Origin: Hetaerina americana
Lineage: Eukaryota > Arthropoda > Insecta > Odonata > Calopterygidae
Length of the DNA: 64,000 nucleotides
Direction of reading: 5' to 3'
Assembly: GCA_022747635.1 (NCBI GenBank)
Contig: JAKTNV010000267.1
Coordinates: forward strand, 124,001 to 188,000
The translations under genes were made by a program, and so were the position numbers. Below, piece after piece: positions 23,179 through 34,744 of this stretch. Each line of letters opens with the position of its first letter. The stretch's first letter is position 1. The notes beneath the pieces were generated by a model. It ran no database searches, was not told the origin of the DNA, and saw only the letters and a program-made list of their open reading frames with translations.

Positions 23179-26100
23179 TGAGGTGTATAGAAGGCATTTT
23201 TTTCATTTTTAGAAATTTTAATTTTTCACATTTTTCCATGAAAAGTGCCAACCCCCCCCTTTGGGTTCTAGGTGAAAATCTCACTCGACACAAATCAAAC
23301 AAAAATGTTTCCATGGTGTGTATTGTTGTTCATTTTCATCAAATAAAAAAAATAAAACCCAGAATAAATCCTGAAAGACAAGAAATGAGCATAAAAGATG
23401 CTTTAGCGCAAGTGTTAACGTTGCTAACAGAGACCAAATTTCAAAAAATATTGCGATTAACAACAATCTTCGGTATTAGAGTGAATGTTTGAGGCGTATA
23501 GAAGGCATTTTTTTCATTTTTAGAAATTTTAATTATTCACATTTTGCCATGAAAAGTGCCAATACCCCCCCTTTGGGTTCAAGGTGAAAATCTCACTCGA
23601 CACATATCTACAAAAATGTTTCCAAGCTGTGTACTGTTGTTCATTTTCATCAAATAAAATAAATAAAACCCAGAATAAATTCTGAAAGACAAGAAATGAG
23701 CATAAAAGATGCTTCAGCGCAAGTGTTAACGTTGCTAAAAGAGCCCAAATTTCAATAAATATTGCGAAAAACAACAATCTTCTGTTTTAGAGTGAATGTT
23801 TGAGGTGTATAGAAGGCATTTATTTTATTTTTAGAAATTTTAATTTTTTACATTTTTCCATGAAAAGTGCCAATACCCCCCCCTTTGGGTTCTAGGTGAA
23901 AATCTCACTCGACAGAAATCAAACAAAAATGTTTCCATGGTGTGTATTGTTGTTCATTTTCATCAAATAAACAAAATAAAACCAAGAATAAATCCTGAAA
24001 GACAAGAAATGAGCATAAAAGATGCTTCAGCGCAAGTGTTAACGTTGCTATAAGAGCCCAAATTTCAAAAAAAATTGCGAAAAACAACAATCTTCTGTTT
24101 TAGAGTGAATGTTTGAGGTGTACAGAGGGCATTTATTATATTTTTATAAATTTTAATTTTTTACATTTATCAATGAAAAGTGCCAATACCCCCCCCCTTT
24201 GGGTTCTAGGTGAAAATCTCACTCGACACAAATGAAACAAAAATGTTTCCATGGTGTGTATTGTTGTTCATTTTCATCAAAAAACAAAATAAAACCCAGA
24301 ATAAATCCTGAAAGACAAGAAATGAGCATAAAAGATGCTTCAGCGCAAGTGTTAACGTTGCACAAAGAGCCCATTTTTCAAAAAATATTGCGAAAAACAA
24401 CAATCTTCATTTTTATAGTGAATGTTAGAGGTGTATAGAAGGCATTTTTTTTATTTTTAGAAATTTTAATTTTTTACATTTTTCCATGAAAAGTGCCAAT
24501 ACCCCCCCCCCCTGGTTTCTAGGTGAAAATCTCACTCGACACAAATCAAACAAAAAGTTTCCATGGTTTGTATTGTTGTTCATTTTCATCAAATAAACAA
24601 AATAAAACCCAGAATAAATCCTGAAAGACAAGAAATGAGCATAAAAGATGCTTCAGCGCAAGTGTTAACGTTGCACAAAGAGCCCAAATTTCAAAAAATA
24701 TTGCGAAAAACAACAATCTTCATTTTAGAGTGAATGTTTGAGGTGTATAGAAGGCATTTATTTTATTTTTAGAAATTTTAATTTTTTACATTTTTCCATG
24801 AAAAGTGCCAATACCCCCCCCTTTGGTTTCTAGGTGAAAATCTCACTCGACACAAATCAAAGAAAAATGTTTCCATGGTGTGTATTGTTGTTCATTTTCA
24901 TCAAATAAACAAAATAAAACCCAGAATAAATCCTGAAAGACAAGAAATGAGCGTAAAAGATGCTTTAGCGCAAGTGTTAACGTTGCTAAAAGAACCCAAA
25001 TTTAAAAAAATATTGCGAAAAACAACAATTTTCTGTTGTAGAGTGAATGTTTGAGGTGTATAGAAGGCATTTTTTTCATTTTTAGAAATTTTAATTTTTC
25101 ACATTTTTCCATGAAAAGTGCCAATACCCCCCCCTTTGGTTTCTAGGTGAAAATCTCACTCGACACAAATCAAACAAAAATGTTTCCATGGTGTGTATTG
25201 TTGTTCATTTTCATCAAATAAACAAAATAAAACCAAGAATAAATCCTGAAAGACAAGAAATGAGCATAAAAGATGCTTCAGCGCAAGTGTTAACGTTGCA
25301 CAAAGAGCCCAAATTTCAAAAAATATTGCGAAAAACAACAATCTTCATTTTTAGAGTGAATGTTTGAGGCGTATAGAAGGCATTTGTTTTATTTTTAGAA
25401 ATTTTAATTTTTAACATTTTTCCATGAAAAGTGCCAATACCCCCCCCTTTGGGTTCTAGGTGAAAATCTCACTCGACACAAATCAAACAAAAATGTTTCC
25501 ATGGTGTGTATTGTTGTTCATTTTCATCAAATAAACCAAATAAAAACCAGAATAAATCCTGAAAGACAAGAAATGAGCATAAAAGATGCTCCAGCGTAAG
25601 TGTTAACGTTAGTAAAAGAGCCCAAGTCTCAAAAAATATTGCGAAAAACAGCAATCTTCTGTTGTAGAGTGAATGTTTGAGGTGTATAGAAGGCATTTTT
25701 TTCATTTTTAGAAATTTTAATTTTTCACATTTATCAATGAAAAGTGCCAATACCCCTCCTTTGGGTTCTAGGTGAAAATCTCCCTCGTCACAAATGAAAC
25801 AAAAATGTTTCCATGGTGTGTATTGTTGTTCATTTTCATCAAAAAAACAAAATAAAACCCAGAATAAATCCTGAAAGACAAGAAATGAGCATAAAAGATG
25901 CTTCAGCGCAAGTGTTAACGTTGCACAAAGAGCCCAAATTTCAAAAAATATTGCGAAAAACAACAATCTTCATTTTAGAGTGAATGTTTGAGGTGTATAG
26001 AAGGCATTTATTTTATTTTTAGAAATTTTAATTTTTTACATTTTTCCATGAAAAGTGCCAATACCCCCCCTTTGGGTTCTAGGTGAAAATCTCACTCGAA

Positions 26101-26300
26101 ACAAATCAAACAAAAATGTTTCCATGGTGTGTATTGTTGTTCATTTTCATCAAATAAACAAAATAAAACCCAGAATAAATCCTGAAAGACAAGAAATGAG
26201 CGTAAAAGATGCTTTAGCGCAAGTGTTAACGTTGCTAAAAGAACCCAAATTTAAAAAAATATTGCGAAAAACAACAATCTTCTGTTGTAGAGTGAATGTT
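23179..26300 (+). repeat. 10-monomer higher-order repeat, second family, copy 1 (3122 bp)
   Basis: Matches the array from 26301. Monomers 23179, 23490, 23801, 24114 and 24427 pair with 26301, 26612, 26923, 27236 and 27549 at an offset of 3122 bp. Private shared marks: TACAGAGGGCATTT near 24121 and 27243, and the altered phase box GTTAGAGG at 24427 and 27549. Later members 25365, 25678 and 25989 pair with 28178, 28491 and 28802 at an offset of 2813 bp (9 monomers), sharing GGCATTTGTTTTATT, ATCTCCCTCG and CTCGAAACAAATC. The offset change shows a net loss of one monomer in copy 2, despite a local gain at 27863. Confidence 0.8.
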
Positions 26301-26611
26301 TGAGGTGTATAGAAGGCATTTTTTTCATTTTTAGAAATTTTAATTTTTCACATTTTTCCATGAAAAGTGCCAACCCCCCCCTTTGGGTTCTAGGTGAAAA
26401 TCTCACTCGACACAAATCAAACAAAAATGTTTCCATGGTGTGTATTGTTCTTCATTTTCATCAAATAAAAAAAATAAAACCCAGAATAAATCCTGAAAGA
26501 CAAGAAATGAGCATAAAAGATGCTTTAGCGCAAGTGTTAACGTTGCTAACAGAGACCAAATTTCAAAAAATATTTCGATTAACAACAATCTTCGGTATTA
26601 GAGAGAATGTT

Positions 26612-26922
26612 TGAGGCGTATAGAAGGCATTTTTTTCATTTTTAGAAATTTTAATTATTCACATTTTTCCATGAAAAGTGCCAATACCCCCCCTTTGGGT
26701 TCTAGGTGAAAATCTCACTCGACACATATCTACAAAAATGTTTCCATGGTGTGTATTGTTGTTCATTTTCATCAAATAAACAAAATAAAACCCAGAATAA
26801 ATCCTGAAAGACAAGAAATGAGCATAAAAGATGCTTCAGCGCAAGTGTTAACGTTGCTAAAAGAGCCCAAATTTCAAAAAATATTGCGAAAAACAACAAT
26901 CTTCTGTTTTAGAGTGAATGTT
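26612..26922 (+). repeat. Chimeric monomer: ACATATCTAC type joined to CCATGG type
   Basis: Begins as a TGAGGCG monomer and carries ACATATCTAC, which elsewhere in this part of the array is followed by CCAAGCTG. Here it is followed by CCATGGTGTG near 26744. Its partner 23490-23800 has the usual CCAAGCTG. The switch lies between about 26730 and 26750. Simplest reading: unequal exchange or gene conversion inside the monomer. Confidence 0.7.
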
Positions 26923-27548
26923 TGAGTTGTACAGAAGGCTTTTATTTTATTTTTATAAATTTTAATTTTTTACATTTTTCCATGAAAAGTGCCAATACCC
27001 CCCCCTTTGGGTTCTAGGTGAAAATCTCACTCGACAGAAATCAAACAAAAATGTTTCCATGGTGTGTATTGTTGTTCATTTTCATCAAATAAACAAAATA
27101 AAACCAAGAATAAATCCTGAAAGACAAGAAATGAGCATAAAAGATGCTTCAGCGCAAGTGTTAACGTTGCTATAAGAGCCCAAATTTCAAAAAAAATTGC
27201 GAAAAACAACAATCTTCTGTTTTAGAGTGAATGTTTGAGGTGTACAGAGGGCATTTATTATATTTTTATAAATTTTAATTTTTTACATTTATCAATGAAA
27301 AGTGCCAATACCCCCCCCCTTTGGGTTCTAGGTGAAAATCTCACTCGACACAAATGAAACAAAAATGTTTCCATGGTGTGTATTGTTGTTCATTTTCATC
27401 AAAAAACAAAATAAAACCCAGAATAAATCCTGAAAGACAAGAAATGAGCATAAAAGATGCTTCAGCGCAAGTGTTAACGTTGCACAAAGAGCCCATTTTT
27501 CAAAAAATATTGCGAAAAACAACAATCTTCATTTTTATAGTGAATGTT

Positions 27549-28177
27549 AGAGGTGTATAGAAGGCATTTTTTTTATTTTTAGAAATTTTAATTTTTTACA
27601 TTTTTCCATGAAAAGTGCCAATACCCCCCCCCCCCTGGTTTCTAGGTGAAAATCTCACTCGACACAAATCAAACAAAAAGTTTCCATGGTTTGTATTGTT
27701 GTTCATTTTCATCAAATAAACAAAATAAAACCCAGAATAAATCCTGAAAGACAAGAAATGAGCATAAAAGATGCTTCAGCGCAAGTGTTAACGTTGCACA
27801 AAGAGCCCATTTTTCAAAAAATATTGCGAAAAACAACAATCTTCATTTTTATAGTGAATGTTAGAGGTGTATAGAAGGCATTTTTTTTATTTTTAGAAAT
27901 TTTAATTTTTTACATTTTTCCATGAAAAGTGCCAATACCCCCCCCCCCCTGGTTTCTAGGTGAAAATCTCACTCGACACAAATCAAACAAAAATGTTTCC
28001 ATGGTGTGTATTGTTGTTCATTTTCATCAAATAAACAAAATAAAACCAAGAATAAATCCTGAAAGACAAGAAATGAGCATAAAAGATGCTTCAGCGCAAG
28101 TGTTAACGTTGCACAAAGAGCCCAAATTTCAAAAAATATTGCGAAAAACAACAATCTTCATTTTTAGAGTGAATGTT
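27549..28177 (+). repeat. Single-monomer tandem duplication (27549 and 27863)
   Basis: Two adjacent monomers both begin with the rare phase box GTTAGAGG, both have AGAAGGCATTTTTTTTATT and both have long C tracts of 12. The same rare box occurs once, at 24427, in the partner repeat. This fits duplication of one monomer after the higher-order copies separated. The first keeps AAAAAGTTTCC; the second has AAAAATGTTTCC, so the copies have already diverged or exchanged in their second parts. Confidence 0.75.
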
Positions 28178-29113
28178 TGAGGCGTATAGAAGGCATTTGT
28201 TTTATTTTTAGAAATTTTAATTTTTAACATTTTTCCATGAAAAGTGCCAATACCCCCCCCTTTGGGTTCTAGGTGAAAATCTCACTCGACACAAATCAAA
28301 CAAAAATGTTTCCATGGTGTGTATTGTTGTTCATTTTCATCAAATAAACCAAATAAAAACCAGAATAAATCCTGAAAGACAAGAAATGAGCATAAAAGAT
28401 GCTCCAGCGCAAGTGTTAACGTTGCTATAAGAGCCCAAATTTCAAAAAAAATTGCGAAAAACAACAATCTTCTGTTTTAGAGTGAATGTTTGAGGTGTAC
28501 AGAAGGCATTTATTATATTTTTATAAATTTTAATTTTTTACATTTATCAATGAAAAGTGCCAATACCCCCCCTTTGGGTTCTAGGTGAAAATCTCCCTCG
28601 ACACAAATGAAACAAAAATGTTTCCATGGTGTGTATTGTTGTTCATTTTCATCAAAAAAACAAAATAAAACCCAGAATAAATCCTGAAAGACAAGAAATG
28701 AGCATAAAAGATGCTTCAGCGCAAGTGTTAACGTTGCACAAAGAGCCCAAATTTCAAAAAATATTGCGAAAAACAACAATCTTCATTTTAGAGTGAATGT
28801 TTGAGGTGTATAGAAGGCATTTATTTTATTTTTAGAAATTTTAATTTTTTACATTTTTCCATGAAAAGTGCCAATACCCCCCCTTTGGGTTCTAGGTGAA
28901 AATCTCACTCGAAACAAATCAAACAAAAATGTTTCCATGGTGTGTATTGTTGTTCATTTTCATCAAATAAACAAAATAAAACCCAGAATAAATCCTGAAA
29001 GACAAGAAATGAGCATAAAAGATGCTTCAGCGCAAGTGTTAACGTTGCACAAAGAGCCCATTTTTCAAAAAATATTGCGAAAAACAACAATCTTCATTTT
29101 TAGAGTGAATGTT

Positions 29114-32100
29114 TGAGGTGTATAGAAGGCATTTATTTTATTTTTAGAAATTTTAATTTTTTACATTTTTCCATGAAAAGTGCCAATACCCCCCCCCTGG
29201 TTTCTAGGTGAAAATCTCACTCGACACAAATCAAACAAAAATGTTTCCATGGTGTGTATTGCTGTTCATTTTCATCAAATAAACAAAATAAAACCCAGAA
29301 TAAATCCTGAAAGACAAGAAATGAGCATAAAAGATGCTTCAGCGCAAGTGTTAACGTTGCACAAAGAGCCCAAATTTCAAAAAATATTGCGAAAAACAAC
29401 AATCTTTATTTTTAGAGTGAATGTTTGAGGTGTATAGAAGGCATTTATTTTATTTTTAAAAATTTTAATTTTTTACATTTTTCCATGAAAAGTGCCAATA
29501 CCCCCCCTTTGGGTTCTAGGTGAAAATCTCACTCGACACAAATCAAACAAAAATGTTTCCATGGTGTGTATTGTTGTTCATTTTCATCAAATAAACAAAA
29601 TAAAACCCAGAATAAATCCTGAAAGACAAGAAATGAGCATAAAAGATGCTCCAGCGCAAGTGTTAACGTTATTAAAAGAGCCCAAGTTTCAAAAAATATT
29701 GCGAAAAACAGCAATCTTCTGTTGTAGAGTGAATGTTTGAGGTGTATAGAAGGCATTTTTTTCATTTTTAGAAATTTTAATTTTTCACATTTTTCCATGA
29801 AAAGTGCCAATACCCCCCCCTTTGGTTTCTAGGTCAAAATCTCACTCGACACAAATCAAACAAAAATTTTTCCATGGTGTGTATTGTTGTTCATTTTCAT
29901 CAAATAAACAAAATAAAACCCAGAATAAATCCTGAAAGACAAGAAATGAGCATAAAAGATGCTTTAGCGCAAGTGTTAACGTTACTAAAAGAGCCCAAGT
30001 TTCAAAAAATATTGCGAAAAACAGCAATCTTCTGTTGTAGAATGAATGTTTGAGGTGTATAGAAGGCATTTTTTTCATTTTTAGAAATTTTAATTTTTCA
30101 TATTTTTCCATGAAAATTTCCAATACCCCCCCTTTGGTTTCTAGGTGAAAATCTCACACGACACAAATCAAACAAAAATGTTTCATGGTGTGTATTGTTG
30201 TTCATTTTCATCAAATAAACAAAATAAAACCCAGAATAAATCCTGAAAGACAAGAAATGAGCATAAAAGATGCTTTAGCGCAAGTGCTAACGTTGCTAAA
30301 AGAACCCAAATTTAAAAAAATATTGCGAAAAACAACAATCTTCTGTTGTAGAGTGAATGTTTGAGGTGTATAGAAGGCATTTTTTTCATTTTTAGAAATT
30401 TTAATTATTCACATTTTTCCATGAAAAGTGCCAATACCCCCCCCTTTGGGTTCTAGGTGAAAATCTCACTCGACACAAATCAAACAAAAATGTTTCCATG
30501 GTGTGTATTGTTGTTCATTTTCATCAAATAAACAAAATAAAACCCAGAATAAATCCTGAAAGACAAGATATGAGCATAAAAGATGCTTCAGCGCAAGTGT
30601 TAACGTTGCTATAAGAGCCCAAATTTCAAAAAAAATTGCGAAAAACAACAATCTTCTGTTTTAGAGTGAATGTTTGAGGTGTACAGAAGGCATTTATTAT
30701 ATTTTTATAAATTTTAATTTTTTACATTTATCAATGAAAAGTGCCAATACCCCCCCCTTTGGGTTCTAGGTGAAAATCTCACTCGACACAAATGAAACAA
30801 AAATGTTTCCATGGTGTGTATTGTTGTTCATTTTCATCAAAAAACAAAATAAAACCCAGAATAAATCCTGAAAGACAATAAATTAGCATAAAAGATGCTT
30901 CAGCGCAAGTGTTAACGTTGCACAAAGAGCCCAAATTTCAAAAAATATTGCGAAAAAATGCAATCTTCTGTTTAAGAGAAAATGTTTGAGGTGTATAGAA
31001 GGCATTTTTTTCATTTTTAGAAATTTTAATTTTTCACATTTTTCCATGAAAAGTGCCAATACCCCCCCCTTTGGTTTCTAGGTGAAAATCTCACTCGACA
31101 CAAATCAAACAAAAATGTTTCCATGGTGTGTATTGTTGTTCATTTTCATCAAATAAACAAAATAAAACCCAGAATAAATCCTGAAAGACAAGAAATGAGC
31201 ATAAAAGATGCTTCAGCGCAAGTGTTAACGTTGCACAAAGAGCCCAAATTTCAAAAAATATTGCGAAAAACAACAATCTTCAATTTAAGAGTGAATGTTT
31301 GAGGTGTATAGAAGGCATTTATTTTATTTTTAGAAATTTTAATTTTTTACATTTTTCCATGAAAAGTGCCAATACCCCCCCCCTTTGGTTTCTAGGTGAA
31401 AATCTCACTCGACACAAATCAAACAAAAATGTTTCCATGGTGTGTATTGTTGTTCATTTTCATCAAATAAACAAAATAAAACCCAGAATAAATCCTGAAA
31501 GACAAGAAATGAGCATAAAAGATGCTTCAGCGCAAGTGTTAACGTTGCACAAAGAGCCCAAACTTCAAAAAATATTGCGAAAAACAACAATCTTCATTTT
31601 TAGAGTGAATGTTTGAGGTGTATAGAAGGCATTTTTTTCATTTTTAGAAATTTTAATTATTCACATTTTTCCATGAAAAGTGCCAATACCCCCCCTTTGG
31701 GTTCAAGGTGAAAATCTCACTCGACACATATCTACAAAAATGTTTCCAAGGTGTGTACTGTTGTTCATTTTCATCAAATAAAATAAATAAAACCCAGAAT
31801 AAATTCTGAAAGACATGAAATGAGCATAAAAGATGCTTCAGCGCAAGTTTAACGTTGCTTAAAGAGCCCAAATTTCAAAAAATATTGCGAAAAAAAACAA
31901 TTTTCTGTTTTAGAGTGAATGTTTGAGGTGTATAGAAGGCATTTATTTTATTTTTATAAATTTTAATTTTTTACATTTTTCAATGAAAAGTGCCAATACC
32001 CCCCCCTTTGGGTTCTAGGTGAAAATCTCACTCGACACAAATGAAACAAAAATGTTTCCATGGTGTGTATTGTTGTTCATTTTCATCAAAAAAACAAAAT

Positions 32101-32850
32101 AAAACCCAGAATAAATCCTGAAAGACAAGAAATGAGCATAAAAGATGCTTCAGCGCAAGTGTTATCGTTGCTAAAAGAGCCCAAATTTAAAAAAATATTG
32201 CGAAAAAAAACAATTTCTGTTTTAGAGTGAATGTTTGAGGTGTATAGAAGGCATTTATTTTATTTTTATAAATTTTAATTTTTTACATTTTTCCATGAAA
32301 AGTGCCAATACCCCCCCCTTTGGGTTCTAGGTGAAAATCTCACTCGACACAAATCAAACAAAAATGTTTCCATGGTGTGTATTGTTGTTCTATTTCATCA
32401 AAAAAAACCCAGAGTAAATCCTGAAAGACAAGAAATGAGCATAAAAGATGCTTCAGCGCAAGTGTTAACGTTACTAAAAGAGCCCAAGTTTCAAAAAATA
32501 TTGCGAAAAACAGCAATCTTCTGTTGTAGAATGAATGTTTGAGGTGTATAGAAGGCATTTTTTTCATTTTTAGAAATTTTAATTTTTTACATTTTTCCAT
32601 GAAAAGTGCCAATACCCCCCCTTTGGGTTCAAGGTGAAAATCTCACTCGACACATATCTACAAAAATGTTTCCAAGGTGTGTACTGTTGTTAATTTTCAT
32701 CAAATAAAATAAATAAAACCCAGAATAAATTCTGAAAGACAAGAAATGAGCATAAAAGATGCTTCAGCGCATGTATTAACGTTGCTAAAAGAGCCCAAAT
32801 TTCAATAAATATTGCGAAAAACAACAATCTTCTGTTTTAGAGTGAATCTT
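29114..32850 (+). repeat. Mosaic transition from domain II to domain III (12 monomers)
   Basis: Monomers at 29114-31300 still mix GCACAAAGAG tails with other types; from 31614 the ACATATCTAC monomers read CCAAGGTG and the GCACAAAGAG variant is gone. No clean higher-order partner was seen. Oddities: ATTTTTCCATGG instead of ATGTTTCC near 29866, a one-base loss giving TGTTTCATGG near 30180, AATAAATTAGC near 30889, and GAGAAAATG near 30977. Confidence 0.6.
32236..32539 (+). repeat. Short monomer (304 bp): deletion in AATAAA cluster
   Basis: Reads TTCATCAAAAAAAACCCAG near 32393, so the usual AAATAAACAAAATAAAACCC segment has shrunk by about 9 bp and keeps no hexamer at that point. TTCTATTTC replaces TTCATTTTC just before. 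Loss between short A-rich direct repeats is the likely cause. Confidence 0.8.
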
Positions 32851-34744
32851 TGAGGTGTATAGAAGGCATTTATTTTATTTTTATAAATTTTAATTTTTTA
32901 CATTTTTCCATGAAAAGTGCCAATACCCTTTGGGTGCCCCCCCTTTGGGTTCTAGGTGAAAATCTCACTCGACACAAATCAAACAAAAATGTTTCCATGG
33001 TGTGTATTGTTGTTCATTTTCATCAAAAAAACAAAATAAAACCCAGAATAAATCCTGAAAGACAAGAAATGAGCATAAAAGATGCTTCAGCGCAAGTGTT
33101 AACGTTATTAAAGAGCCCAAACTTCAAAAAATATTGCGAAAAACAGCAATCTTCTGTTTAAGAGTGAATGTTTGAGGTGTATAGAAGGCATTTTTTTTTA
33201 TTTTTAGAAATTTTAATTTTTCACATTTTTCCATGAAAAGTGCCAATACCCCCCCCTTTGGGTTCTAGGTGAAAATCTCACTCGACACAAATCAAACAAA
33301 AATGTTTCCATGGTGTGTATTGTTGTTCATTTTCATCAAATAAACAAAATAAAACCTAGAATAAATCCTGAAAGACAAGAAATGAGCATAAAAGATGCTT
33401 CAGCGCAAGTGTTATCGTTGCTAAAAGAGCCCAAATTTCAAAAAATATTGCGAAAAACAACAATCTTCAGTTTTAGAGTGAATGTTTGAGGTGTACAGAA
33501 GGCATTTATTTTATTTTTATAAATTTTAATTTTTTACATTTTTTCATGAAAAGTGCCAATACCCCCCCCCTTTGGGTTCTAGGTGAAAATCTCACTCGAC
33601 ACAAATCAAACAAAAATGTTTCCATGGTGTGTATTGTTGTTCATATCATCAAATAAACAAAATAAAACCTAGAATAAATCCTGAAAGACAAGAAATGAGC
33701 ATAAAAGATGCTTCAGCGCAAGTGTTAACGTTACTAAAAGAGCCCAAGTTTCAAAAAATATTGCGAAAAACAGCAATCTTCTGTTGTAGAATGAATGTTT
33801 GAGGTGTATAGAAGGCATTTTTTTCATTTTTAGAAATTTTAATTTTTTACATTTTTCAATGAAAAGTGCCAATACCCCCCCCTTTGGGTTCTAGGTGAAA
33901 ATCTCACTCGACACAAATGAAACAAAAATGTTTCCATGGTGTGTATTGTTGTTCATTTTCATCAAAAAAACAAAATAAAACCCAGAATAAATCCTGAAAG
34001 ACAAGAAATGAGCATAAAAGATGCTTTAGCGCAAGTGTTAACGTTGCTAAAAGAACCCAAATTTCAAAAAATATTGCGAAAAACAACAATCTTCTGTATT
34101 AGAGTGAATGTTTGAGGTGTATAGAAGGCATTTTTTTCATTTTTAGAAATTTTAATTTTTCACATTTTTCCATGAAAAGTGCCAATACCCTTTGGGTGCC
34201 CCCCTTTGGGTTCTAGGTGAAAATCTCACTCGATTAAAATCAAACAAAAATGTTTCCATGGTGTGTATTGTTGTTCATTTTCATCAAATAAAAAAATAAA
34301 ACCCAGAATAAATCCTGAAAGACAAGAAATGAGCATAAAAGATGCTTTAGCGCAAGTGTTAACGTTGCTAACAGAGACCAAATTTGAAAAAATATTGCGA
34401 TTAACAACAATCTTCGGTATTAGAGTGAATGTTTGAGGTGTATAGAAGGCATTTTTTTCATTTTTAGAAATTTCAATTTTTTACATTTTTCCATGAAAAG
34501 TGCCAATACCCCCCCTTTGGGTTCAAGGTGAAAATCTCACTCGACACATATCTACAAAAATGTTTCCAAGGTGTGTACTGTTGTTAATTTTCATCAAATA
34601 AAATAAATAAAACCCAGAATAAATCCTGAAAGACAAGAAATGAGCATAAAAGATGCTTCAGCGCAAGTGTTAACGTTGCTATAAGAGCCCAAATTTAAAA
34701 AAATATTGCGAAAAAAAACAATCTTCTGTTTTAGAGTGAATGTT
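32851..34744 (+). repeat. 6-monomer higher-order repeat, copy 1 (1894 bp)
   Basis: Monomer lengths are 322, 314, 313, 313, 321, 311, matched by 322, 314, 313, 310, 321, 310 in the next unit. Shared marks: CCCTTTGGGTG insertion in monomers 1 and 5, GTTATTAAAGAG, TTCATATCATC in monomer 3, CTCGATTAAAATC in monomer 5, and AAATTTGAAAAAATATT near 34380. The first monomer starts in GTGAATCTTTGAGG, whereas copy 2 starts in GTGAATGTTTGAGG. Confidence 0.85.

Larger units (their letters stand above)
26301..29113 (+). repeat. Higher-order repeat, second family, copy 2 (9 monomers)
   Basis: Nine monomers corresponding to the ten at 23179-26300. The monomers equivalent to 24739 and 25052 are absent, and the altered-box monomer is duplicated (27549 and 27863). 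The monomer at 26612 is chimeric in its middle. The monomer at 28491 shares only its second half with its partner 25678; its first half is of the TACAGAAGG, TTATTATATT type. Confidence 0.75.
12250..31613 (+). repeat. Array domain II (62 monomer starts)
   Basis: Monomer starts: 12250, 12562, 12873, 13183, 13494, 13805, 14118, 14430, 14743, 15056, 15368, 15680, 15994, 16309, 16621, 16928, 17239, 17552, 17865, 18178, 18490, 18803, 19116, 19431, 19743, 20057, 20370, 20681, 20995, 21306, 21617, 21930, 22244, 22556, 22870, 23179, 23490, 23801, 24114, 24427, 24739, 25052, 25365, 25678, 25989, 26301, 26612, 26923, 27236, 27549, 27863, 28178, 28491, 28802, 29114, 29426, 29738, 30051, 30362, 30675, 30987, 31300. 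Marked by GCACAAAGAG, which I saw only between about 12490 and 31560, usually with the tail CTTCATTTTTAGAG. The stretch 19.7-24.1 kb is made mostly of domain I-like monomers, so the two types are interleaved. Confidence 0.75.

Noticed and set aside
25469..25966. Longest open frame in the window, 165 codons on the minus strand
   Set aside because: It is two adjacent monomer frames joined by chance through local indels near 25760-25800. The sequence on both sides of the join is ordinary satellite.
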